From positions 1-64,000 of the forward strand of contig NZ_JAQWXX010000038.1 in NCBI RefSeq assembly GCF_029254265.1: a stretch of 64,000 nt of DNA, in the 5' to 3' direction. Source of the stretch: Algoriphagus sp. GTDB lineage: Bacteria > Bacteroidota > Bacteroidia > Cytophagales > Cyclobacteriaceae. The stretch's first letter is position 1. The number at the start of each line of letters is the position of its first letter. Shown piece by piece: positions 26,849-34,367 of this stretch. The notes below the pieces were generated by a model. That model saw only the letters and a program-made list of their open reading frames with translations, did not search any database and was not told the origin of the DNA. Both the position numbers and the translations under genes were made by a program.

Positions 26849-27325
26849 ATGGACTATCCTCACAAAACCACCTTCCAGTTTATCAGCGAACCTTCAGATA
26901 TCAATTTTGGAGGAAAAGTTCATGGAGGTTCTGTGATGAAATGGATAGATCAAGCCGCTTACACTTGTGCTCGAACTTGGGCAGAAAGCTACTGTGTCAC
27001 CGTCTATGTGGGTGGTATCCGGTTTTATAAGCCGATCAGCATTGGTGAAGTAATCAAGATCGAATGTGCGGTGATTTACACCGGTTCTTCCAGTATTCAT
27101 ATTATGGTGGAAGTGTATTCCCGGGATTTCTCAGAGCATGTCTTCGAAAAAAAGACGCATTGCATTATCATCTTTGTGGCTGTGGATGAAAAAGGTGAGC
27201 CAAAGAAAGTTAAACCTTGGGTCCCTCAGACGGATCAAGAAAAGCATTTGGAAGAATACGCAATTCGCCTAAAAGATTTGAGAGAAAATATTCACAATGA
27301 GATGAAGCCGTTTTTTAATGAGTGA
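26849..27325 (+). CDS. Acyl-CoA thioesterase (hotdog fold)
   Basis: The 158-residue protein matches the YciA/BFIT-type acyl-CoA thioesterase: DINFGGKVHGGSVMKWIDQA (residues about 19-38), where the conserved Gly-rich turn and the Asp of WIDQA are the active-site signature, then VYVGGIRFYKPISIGEVIKI and the Ser/Thr-rich VIYTGSSSIHIMVEV. It hydrolyses acyl-CoA to the free acid and CoA, usually as a hexamer in the cytoplasm. It is convergent with the DUF808 gene, with only seven bases between the stops. Confidence 0.9.
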   Translation: MDYPHKTTFQFISEPSDINFGGKVHGGSVMKWIDQAAYTCARTWAESYCVTVYVGGIRFYKPISIGEVIKIECAVIYTGSSSIHIMVEVYSRDFSEHVFEKKTHCIIIFVAVDEKGEPKKVKPWVPQTDQEKHLEEYAIRLKDLRENIHNEMKPFFNE

Positions 27326-27332
27326 TGGCTAC

Positions 27333-28208
27333 TTAATGTTCCTTTTTTGAGAAAATCTTTTTTACAAGATTGATCAAAACCAACACCACAAAACCAACCG
27401 CCAATCCAATCAAAAACTCCTTGATAATCGATGGCCAACTTTCCAGCAAATGATGGAAAAATTCAATATTATGAGCAAAAATCCCTCCTGATACAAGCAG
27501 CAAAGCAATCGTCCCAATCACTGTCATGCTCTTGATAATCTTAGGCAAAGCACTTACTAATACCCTTCCAACTTTGTCTGAAAAGCTATTTTCTTGTTCA
27601 TTTAAATTGATCAACCTTACTCCAAATTCATCCATCCGGACAATCAACGCCACTAAGCCATACACGCCAACAGTCGCCAAAATTGCAATAATTGAAACTA
27701 CTGCAATCTGTGTAGAGATCGGTTTTTCAACCACAGTGCCTAGCGCTATTATTACAATCTCGACCGAAAGAATAAAATCAGTCAAAATTGCTGACTTTAC
27801 CTTTACCTTTTCAGCAGCCATAACTTCTTCAGTAGTCAAATCCTCCACAGCAGTTACTTTCGTAAAGTGTTCATGAGGAAAGAAGTATTCATAGATCTTT
27901 TCTGCACCTTCAAATGCCAAATAAAGTCCACCCAAAACTAGAATAACGGTTACTGCGGTTGGCAAAAAAGCACTTAACAAAAAGGCAAAAGGGAGAATTA
28001 TCAGCTTATTCAAAAAGGAGCCTTTCGTAATAGCCCACAAAACCGGAAGCTCACGATCGGTCACAAAACCCGATGCTTTCTCTGCATTTACAGCCAAGTC
28101 ATCCCCTAGAATTCCGGCAGTTTTTTTGGCTGCTACTTTACTCATCACGGCCACGTCATCCATGACAGTAGCGATATCATCCAAAAGGGCAAAGAATCCT
28201 GAAGCCAT
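27333..28208 (-). CDS. DUF808 family membrane protein (YedI-like)
   Basis: ATG 28208 gives the family start MASGFFALLDDIATVMDDVA; an upstream ATG would add 20 poorly conserved residues. The 291-residue protein is an inner-membrane protein with about six to seven hydrophobic spans, and contains KTAGILGDDLAVNAEKASGF, which is the DUF808 signature. Function is unknown, though the family is widespread. Residues between spans include FPHEHFTKVTAVEDLTTEEV, a soluble loop. The 252 bases upstream contain the first copy of a dispersed repeat. Confidence 0.88.
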   Translation of the reverse strand: MASGFFALLDDIATVMDDVAVMSKVAAKKTAGILGDDLAVNAEKASGFVTDRELPVLWAITKGSFLNKLIILPFAFLLSAFLPTAVTVILVLGGLYLAFEGAEKIYEYFFPHEHFTKVTAVEDLTTEEVMAAEKVKVKSAILTDFILSVEIVIIALGTVVEKPISTQIAVVSIIAILATVGVYGLVALIVRMDEFGVRLINLNEQENSFSDKVGRVLVSALPKIIKSMTVIGTIALLLVSGGIFAHNIEFFHHLLESWPSIIKEFLIGLAVGFVVLVLINLVKKIFSKKEH

Positions 28209-28430
28209 AAGTAATTTTGAAATTTGAAAATCGAACGTGAAGATAATCGAGAACTTGGAGCGTACCAAAAGCGATTTGATCTTGAAATGAATCTCTTCAT
28301 TATTAAAGTTTATGCATATCCCCGATTACACCAGTAAAAGGTAAAAGCGACTTAATGTATTGTAAACACTAGCATAGCTGGTACTTCCGTCATCGGTCTT
28401 CCAGCCTGATACGCCAAGAAAAAGTGGAAA

Positions 28431-28456
28431 CTGGCATCGTTGCGGATAATCAGATT
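28431..28456 (+). repeat. Dispersed intergenic repeat, copy 1
   Basis: This segment has the core TTGCGGATAATCA preceded by CTGGCATCG. Two further copies with the same orientation are at 41103-41127 and 47323-47348. It lies four bases past the stop of the GH20 gene. It holds no gene. Confidence 0.7.
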
Positions 28457-28460
28457 AAAG

Positions 28461-30497
28461 TTATTTCGCAATCTTCTCCAAAAACAGCTTTTCTACATAA
28501 AACTGCCAATCAGAAAAACCCTTGGCCTGATTGGCTAAATGGACATGATGGTCTTGATCCAAAATATAATCAGCCGGTTTATTCAAACTTCTCGTCTTCC
28601 CATAAACCGCTTCCAAATTGCTTTGAATTGCATTCCATTCTTCCGCCATTCCAGCAAGCTTTTGCTCCGCCATAGCACGCTTTTCTCCCGATGGATCATC
28701 CAACTCAGCTAAAGTAATCAGCGCCCGATTGGAAAACTGAACCGCCTGAGCGACCTGCTCATAGACTTCCAAGGTATAAATATTTCGATTTGCCAGCTTC
28801 TTAGATTCAGCTATTCGCTCCAATACGAGATCGACTTGAGAAAGACTCAATTCCGCTTTGGTTAGTTTTTCTTTGTATTTAGAAGTCCAAACTCCCGCTG
28901 AATCCGGGTTCGGGAGTTTAATCAGCGCTTGATTTACAGGATCAGTCAACTTCCTAAGCCGATTCCGGTCTTTCCCATCCAGTAAGGCATTTTTCCAAAA
29001 GTCAACAGGCGCCTCCAAGTCATCAATAAAAGCCAAGTCAACTGAAGCTAAGTCCGCCCCGAATTGACGTTGGATAAATGACTGATGAACTTCAGCTATA
29101 CTCCGGGTTCCTCCAGACCAGGTATATTCTGCAAAGGTGGCAATGCCACGCTGATATAACTCAAAATGTGGAGAATCATCGTCCCAAAGGGTGAGCAGCA
29201 GACCAGAAGTTTTATTTTCAATAGAACTTAAAGCAAAGTCACGAATATTTTGAGCGTTGCTTTGCTCCTGCGGCATGAGATTCCAGCGAGTCTGTCCTGC
29301 AGTCGCGCCCATGACTTCAAAGCCATTGGAAGTAAACCAGTTCATGGCTTTGGCATTTCCTGGAGACTCAGGCATATCATAATTCCAACGCATATAGACA
29401 CAGTTTTTTGGGAAAAGGTCTATGTATTTATTCAGGTTTTCTTCTTTTGCCGCCCAGATGCTATCCACCTGGCTTGATGTAAGCTCCCGGTTATAGATCG
29501 TGCCATAGAGCTCAGCGTTTTTCAAAGGCATGTCATCCCAAAAGATTGGCTTCAGGCCTTTAGTCGCAGCATACTCACTCACTCTGTTGAGCCAAAGTAA
29601 TTGGAGTTCTAAAGCAGATTTCCCGCTATTTCGCCCAGTAGTATTCACCTCATCTCCTCCTACATGGAGATAGTTTGCATGTGGAAAAGCCTTTAAAGCA
29701 TCAGTATACAAATCAAACTGAACTTGATAGGTCTTTTCATTCAAAGGGTTGAATGCCCAGTCGCTCTCCGGATCATCTCGAAGATCTAAATATTCAGGAT
29801 GCTTTAGGATAAAGGACGCATGACCAAGCCCTTGTACAAGCGGACTCATTCGGATATTCCGAGCCATGGCATAATCGGCAATTTCCTTCCATTCAGCTAT
29901 GGAGAAAGCATCAGAGGAACCCACTTTTGGCTGAAGTTCATAAGTCAGTTTATCTTCAATTTCGATTATAATTGCATTGATTTTTAATGAGGCTAATCGA
30001 TCCATTAGCTCGAAATAATATTCCTTTTTTTCAAGATGATGTTTCACATCAAGGTGTACAGCCCGATAAGCCAAAGCGGGTTCATCAAAAATTTGACCGC
30101 CTGGAAGGTTTACATCTTGATCGAGCGCATCTTGGATAACTTGTCCCAAAGTCATCAGCGCATTCCAAAGTCCAACTTCAGTTTGGGCTTTAATTTTGAC
30201 TTCATCATCAAAAAGGTCTAATTGATATGCCTCGGTATTCCCAATCAAATTGGGGTCAAGTTCGAATTGAATTAATTCGCCTTCGAAAGACTCCAGTCCC
30301 TTTCCGTCTATAAAACTCGCCTTCGCCAACTCAAACTCCGATTGAATCAAGCGAGGGCTTAGCTCGGTGGAGCGACTCAAGCTCATTACTTTTGGCGATG
30401 GCAAAAGATCAAAAACAGCGGTAATTTTTTCTTTTTTCTGACAGGAAAAATTTACTAGAAAAAGAATAGCGAGAACTAAAAGAGATAGCTTCTTCAT
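28461..30497 (-). CDS. GH20 beta-N-acetylhexosaminidase-like lipoprotein
   Basis: ATG 30497 is chosen because it starts a lipoprotein signal, MKKLSLLVLAILFLVNFSC (Cys19). The 678-residue protein has the two-domain GH20 plan. The N-terminal GH20b domain is followed by the catalytic barrel, from YRAVHLDVKHHLEKKEYYFE to about residue 500, with the catalytic Asp-Glu pair in LHVGGDEVNTTG. The helical C-terminal third is of unknown role. The family removes terminal N-acetylglucosamine or N-acetylgalactosamine from glycans by substrate-assisted catalysis. Several sugar-binding aromatics are in place (WAFNP, MRWNYDMP). It is probably on the cell surface or in the periplasm. Confidence 0.9.
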   Translation of the reverse strand: MKKLSLLVLAILFLVNFSCQKKEKITAVFDLLPSPKVMSLSRSTELSPRLIQSEFELAKASFIDGKGLESFEGELIQFELDPNLIGNTEAYQLDLFDDEVKIKAQTEVGLWNALMTLGQVIQDALDQDVNLPGGQIFDEPALAYRAVHLDVKHHLEKKEYYFELMDRLASLKINAIIIEIEDKLTYELQPKVGSSDAFSIAEWKEIADYAMARNIRMSPLVQGLGHASFILKHPEYLDLRDDPESDWAFNPLNEKTYQVQFDLYTDALKAFPHANYLHVGGDEVNTTGRNSGKSALELQLLWLNRVSEYAATKGLKPIFWDDMPLKNAELYGTIYNRELTSSQVDSIWAAKEENLNKYIDLFPKNCVYMRWNYDMPESPGNAKAMNWFTSNGFEVMGATAGQTRWNLMPQEQSNAQNIRDFALSSIENKTSGLLLTLWDDDSPHFELYQRGIATFAEYTWSGGTRSIAEVHQSFIQRQFGADLASVDLAFIDDLEAPVDFWKNALLDGKDRNRLRKLTDPVNQALIKLPNPDSAGVWTSKYKEKLTKAELSLSQVDLVLERIAESKKLANRNIYTLEVYEQVAQAVQFSNRALITLAELDDPSGEKRAMAEQKLAGMAEEWNAIQSNLEAVYGKTRSLNKPADYILDQDHHVHLANQAKGFSDWQFYVEKLFLEKIAK

Positions 30498-30766
30498 TGA
30501 ATCAAGATTAGTATTAGGCGAAAGGAATTTACTCAGACATAAAAAATTCCCTCTTACAATTTGCCGAAATAATTTTTCAATCCAAGACAGTTCAGTACCC
30601 ATTTAAAGCTTATCTGGCTCTTTTATTAAAATAATTTTTCAAACCGTTATTTCAAATACTTGATCAGCGGATACTAATTCCCAGCATTTTTACTTAGATT
30701 TTGAATTGATACAGAGGCAAATGTTGATCTCAGCTTGCGCTTCACCCACCCAAAAAACCGATTTGA

Positions 30767-32098
30767 ATGCTAACTCTTTTAATTATCCTTTTTGCCTTAG
30801 CGCTAATTTTAATCGCCATAATCAAATTTGATATCCATCCTTTTTTAGCCCTTTTTGTTGGGGCAATTATCTATGGCCTACTTATGGGAATGTCGCCAGA
30901 CCTCATTGTCAAATCAATTTCGGATGGTTTTGGAGGAGTGCTTGGAAGTGTCGGATTATTGATTTTACTGGGCGTGATTTTGGGTACATTCCTAGAAAAA
31001 ACAGGCGGCGCCATGGTGATCGCTGAAAAAATACTTAAATGGGTTGGTGAGAAATCCGTGAATTTATCCCTTATGCTGAGTGGTTGGATTCTTTCTATTC
31101 CGGTCTTTGGGGACAGCACGATTATCATGCTCAACCCAATTGCCAAATCCCTTTCTTCTAAAAGCGGAATCTCCTATGCAGCCACCATTGTGGCAGTTTC
31201 CCTAGGAGCAATGGCAAGTCACTCCTTGGTCCCTCCTACTCCCGGGCCTATCGCGACGGCCGGAATTCTAGGGGCAGACTTGGGACAAGTTATTTTCTAT
31301 GGGGGTTTAGTTTCCTTATTAACCCTGATCCCGCTTTACATTTTTATTCAAAAATGGGTGACCAAAATTCCTTTGAAGCCTGTTCTGGTAGCAAATGAAA
31401 ATGAATTAAAGAAAGAAGATCGCCCGAAGTTTATCAGTTCGTTGATTCCTATTCTGGTGCCCTTGACTTTGATTATTATTGCTTCAATAGCCAACTATCC
31501 TTCCAAACCATTAGGCGAAGGAAGCTTAATCAAGGCTATACAATTTCTAGGCACCCCGGTCATTGCGCTTTTGATCGGAGCGGTTTTGTCTTTTACTCTT
31601 CCGAAGAAGTTTGATCGCAAATTACTTTCATCATCCGGTTGGGTTGGTGAAGCGATTTTATTGGCAGCACCGGTTATATTGATTACCGGTGCAGGTGCAG
31701 TTTTTGGGAAGATGCTCCAAAATTCCGGTGTGGGAGATTTGGTTACCTCCAAGATGAGTGATGCCAACTGGGGGATTTTTCTACCGTTCCTGATTGCCTT
31801 TGGACTAAAGACCGCGCAAGGATCGACGACAGTAGCAATGATCACAACTGCCTCGATCATCGCTCCGATTCTTGGACCGCTGGGATTAGACTCTGAGACG
31901 ATGAAAGTCTTTACCACCGTTGCAATTGGAGCAGGTGCTTTGGGGATTTCCCATGCCAACGATAGCGGATTCTGGGTAGTAACCCAGCTCTCAGGGATGA
32001 GTACCAAACAGGGAAACCTATCGCATAGTCTTGGCACCATGATCGCCGGAGTTACTGCGATTACCTTGGTGTATATATTGAGTTTGGTGGTGGGTTGA
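30767..32098 (+). CDS. GntP family permease (gluconate/aldonate transporter)
   Basis: The 443-residue protein is very hydrophobic, with about 12 spans, and shows the GntP pattern: FDIHPFLALFVGAIIYGLLM, GVILGTFLEKTGGAMVIAEK, SIPVFGDSTIIMLNPIAKSL and HSLVPPTPGPIATAGILGAD, plus AQGSTTVAMITTASIIAPIL. The family imports gluconate and other sugar acids with protons. Among the neighbours are an SDR, an exported TIM-barrel protein and a cytochrome-linked dehydrogenase, so a periplasmically oxidised sugar acid is a likely substrate. A strong hairpin follows the gene. Confidence 0.92.
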   Translation: MLTLLIILFALALILIAIIKFDIHPFLALFVGAIIYGLLMGMSPDLIVKSISDGFGGVLGSVGLLILLGVILGTFLEKTGGAMVIAEKILKWVGEKSVNLSLMLSGWILSIPVFGDSTIIMLNPIAKSLSSKSGISYAATIVAVSLGAMASHSLVPPTPGPIATAGILGADLGQVIFYGGLVSLLTLIPLYIFIQKWVTKIPLKPVLVANENELKKEDRPKFISSLIPILVPLTLIIIASIANYPSKPLGEGSLIKAIQFLGTPVIALLIGAVLSFTLPKKFDRKLLSSSGWVGEAILLAAPVILITGAGAVFGKMLQNSGVGDLVTSKMSDANWGIFLPFLIAFGLKTAQGSTTVAMITTASIIAPILGPLGLDSETMKVFTTVAIGAGALGISHANDSGFWVVTQLSGMSTKQGNLSHSLGTMIAGVTAITLVYILSLVVG

Positions 32099-32217
32099 GG
32101 TAAGATTGACGGGTGTCAGATGACCGATGTTATTGCCGAAATAAGGACGGTACAAAGATTAAAAAATGATTTCTACTTCCTTAGGAACCCCTCTTTTTTA
32201 GCAAAGTTTGAAATCCA

Positions 32218-32261
32218 TTCTTGCAGATTAAAAGTTGAACTTCTAATCTGCAAGAATTTTT
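32218..32261 (+). terminator. Terminator after the GntP gene
   Basis: TTCTTGCAGATTA (32218-32230) pairs perfectly with TAATCTGCAAGAA (32244-32256), followed by TTTTT. The T run runs into the stop of the convergent SDR gene. On the minus strand no T run follows the stem, so the element mainly serves the plus-strand gene. Confidence 0.88.
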
Positions 32262-33057
32262 ACCTCGCGGTCCAACCCCCATCCACAGTCAGCATAGAGC
32301 CAACCATATAGGTACCTGCTGGTGAGGCTAAGAAAATCGCAGCTCCTTGAATTTCCGCAAGTTTGCCCCAGCGCCCTAGTGCAGTGGCCCCAACCACAAA
32401 CTTTTTACCTTCCTCTGTATCTGCTATTGGGAGATTCATCTCTGTCAAAAATGGTCCGGGGCAAATTGCATTCACTGTAATCCCAAAAGGCGCCAACTCC
32501 AAAGCCAAACCTCGGGTCATTTGTACCACAGCTCCTTTACTGGAAGTGTAGGGGGTTCGATTAGCCAATCCAACCAGACCAAGTGTGCTTGCCAAATTGA
32601 TAATGGCGCCTTTGTTAGCTTTTTTCATATAGGGAGTTACTGCTTTGCACGCAAGCCAAGTTCCATTGACGTTAATCTTCATGACTTTATCGAAGTCTTC
32701 ATACGTCAATTCATCAATTGCTCCCCGGATATTGATTCCTGCAGAATTGATCAGTGTATCGATCCGACCAAAAGTATCAAAAGCCAATTTCGCCATCGCC
32801 TCCATTTGGGCCTCATTACTCACATCACCGGCAAAAGCTATCGCTTTCACGCCATATTCTTTCTCTATTTCTGCAGCTGCGGCTTTCCCTTCTTCCAGCG
32901 TTCTGCTCACCAGCATCACATTGCTTCCTGCCGAAGCTAATCCTGCTGCCATTGCTTGGCCTAATCCTTTGGAGCCTCCGGTGATGATTGCTGCTTGCCC
33001 AGTTAAATCGAAAAGTTTAACTCCTGGTAATTGGGTGAAATCTGTTGCTTGGTTCAT
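32260..33057 (-). CDS. SDR family oxidoreductase (gluconate 5-dehydrogenase-like)
   Basis: The 265-residue enzyme is a classical short-chain dehydrogenase: TGGSKGLG (cofactor, residues about 26-33), NSAG, INLAS with the catalytic Ser, the active pair in YTSSK, and the closing PGPFLTEMN. The end VGSMLTVDGGW is also typical. Its overall form resembles gluconate 5-dehydrogenases, which interconvert keto-aldonates with NAD(P). Convergent to the GntP gene, it could act on the imported sugar acid; this is contextual inference. Cytoplasmic. Confidence 0.88.
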   Translation of the reverse strand: MNQATDFTQLPGVKLFDLTGQAAIITGGSKGLGQAMAAGLASAGSNVMLVSRTLEEGKAAAAEIEKEYGVKAIAFAGDVSNEAQMEAMAKLAFDTFGRIDTLINSAGINIRGAIDELTYEDFDKVMKINVNGTWLACKAVTPYMKKANKGAIINLASTLGLVGLANRTPYTSSKGAVVQMTRGLALELAPFGITVNAICPGPFLTEMNLPIADTEEGKKFVVGATALGRWGKLAEIQGAAIFLASPAGTYMVGSMLTVDGGWTAR

Positions 33058-33258
33058 GGTTTATTTTTGGTTTTCGGTTGTCGTCTCTCGTATAGTTTAG
33101 GGAGGAAGGATTAAGAATCTGTTTTAATTTTTAAAATTTTTCCCTAATCCGAAGCAATCTGTTCGTCTTTCTATTCTCGATTTGATTTTTAAATCTCTTA
33201 TTCTCTCAATCTCTTATCTCTAAAACATGGTACTTTGTAATTGATACCTTGTAAAAAA

Positions 33259-34335
33259 CTAAATTATTTTTCGCGAGACCTTCAAGCATTCCAACACATT
33301 AGCTTCTTCGAAGGCTAATTTTCCTTCCGAATCAAGATTGCTTGTACTTGGAAGATCTGTTTTGAATTCGTTCTTCTCAACCATAGCCATGGTTTTTTCA
33401 AAATCCTCACCTTTCATTTCTTCAAAAGTAGCCCAATACCCCTCAGTCATGCATGGGATTTTCAAAGGGTCTCGTGTGATCATTTCCAAGCTAAAAGTGA
33501 TGGCAGGATTGTATTTTCTGCAGAGCTTCACCCCTTCTTTTACATCCACGATTCCTTGTCCCAGCGGAACCTCGGAAAGCAAAAAGCCATCAGAATATTT
33601 TTTCACTCCCATATCTTTTATGTGCGTAGAAAAAGCCAAAGGAGCCAAAGTCCGGATCACTTCCATCGGGTCTTCAAGCAAGGAAACATTATTTCCAAAA
33701 TCCAAGGTGACACCCAGCCATTCACTGTCAATATCCCGAATGATTGCAGCTAGTTCAGCGGCTTTCCAGTCCTTATGGTTTTCTACCGCAAGTTTGATTT
33801 TATGCTTTTCTACAATTGGAATTGCTAAATGAATGGATTGTAAGGCTTGAGTTTTGAAGGCCTGAAACTCCTCAGCGGAGTGGAAATTCTCATAACGACG
33901 ACCAGACAAACAGACCGTTCGAAGGATTGTGGCACCCGCTTCTTTGGCTGCTTTGACTTCCATTTCAAAAGCAGCAACTTCTGATGATGACTTGGGAAGT
34001 CCAATGCTACCTTCCAGATACATACCCATTTGCTCCCGCTGATCCCTCACCTTTTTTGCGAAGTCACTCTGCCAACCATTCACGCCGACCTGAATTCCCC
34101 CTGCTCCGATTTGATGGCAATGTGCCATTAAATCCAGCGCATCCTGAAATCCCCGATAGCTTGAACTTTCTACTTTCGAATGCCACCTCGCCCCATAGGA
34201 ATGAACTACTACACCCATTGGCACATCTTTCAAATAGTCTGGTACTAGTTGAAACGGGAATGCCAAAGCGGCTATTCCAAGTCCTGAAGTTTTTAAAAAA
34301 CTCCGTCGATCTTCCTGTCTTATATTTGTCTTCAT
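33259..34335 (-). CDS. Tat-exported sugar phosphate isomerase/epimerase-like protein
   Basis: The 358-residue protein begins with a Tat signal, DRRSFLKTSGLGIAALAFPF (residues 8-27). The mature part is a xylose isomerase-like TIM barrel: IGAGGIQVGVNGW, KLAVENHKDWK, WLGVTLDFGNNVSL, FSTHIKDMGVK and TFSLEMITRD. The Glu, Asp, His and Glu at these strands would hold a metal ion. An exported TIM-barrel epimerase is unusual for a classical cytoplasmic pathway but is common in Bacteroidota and Planctomycetota next to cytochrome-type dehydrogenases. It lies 32 bases past the stop of the dehydrogenase gene and is probably co-transcribed with it. The substrate is unknown. Confidence 0.87.
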   Translation of the reverse strand: MKTNIRQEDRRSFLKTSGLGIAALAFPFQLVPDYLKDVPMGVVVHSYGARWHSKVESSSYRGFQDALDLMAHCHQIGAGGIQVGVNGWQSDFAKKVRDQREQMGMYLEGSIGLPKSSSEVAAFEMEVKAAKEAGATILRTVCLSGRRYENFHSAEEFQAFKTQALQSIHLAIPIVEKHKIKLAVENHKDWKAAELAAIIRDIDSEWLGVTLDFGNNVSLLEDPMEVIRTLAPLAFSTHIKDMGVKKYSDGFLLSEVPLGQGIVDVKEGVKLCRKYNPAITFSLEMITRDPLKIPCMTEGYWATFEEMKGEDFEKTMAMVEKNEFKTDLPSTSNLDSEGKLAFEEANVLECLKVSRKII

Positions 34336-34367
34336 AGTAAATGGGGCTGGATTTTGGGTGAAAAGGC

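Noticed and set aside
28424-28675. Plus-strand frame of 83 codons near the GH20 stop
   Set aside because: It lies mostly antisense to the GH20 gene and has the composition of a shadow frame. It also covers the dispersed repeat.
31495-32040. Long minus-strand frame of 181 codons inside the GntP gene
   Set aside because: It is antisense to a clear membrane permease. Its proline- and serine-rich composition is that of a shadow of hydrophobic codons.
32120-32311. Plus-strand frame of 63 codons after the GntP gene
   Set aside because: It runs through the terminator hairpin and into the antisense of the SDR gene; no protein-like composition.
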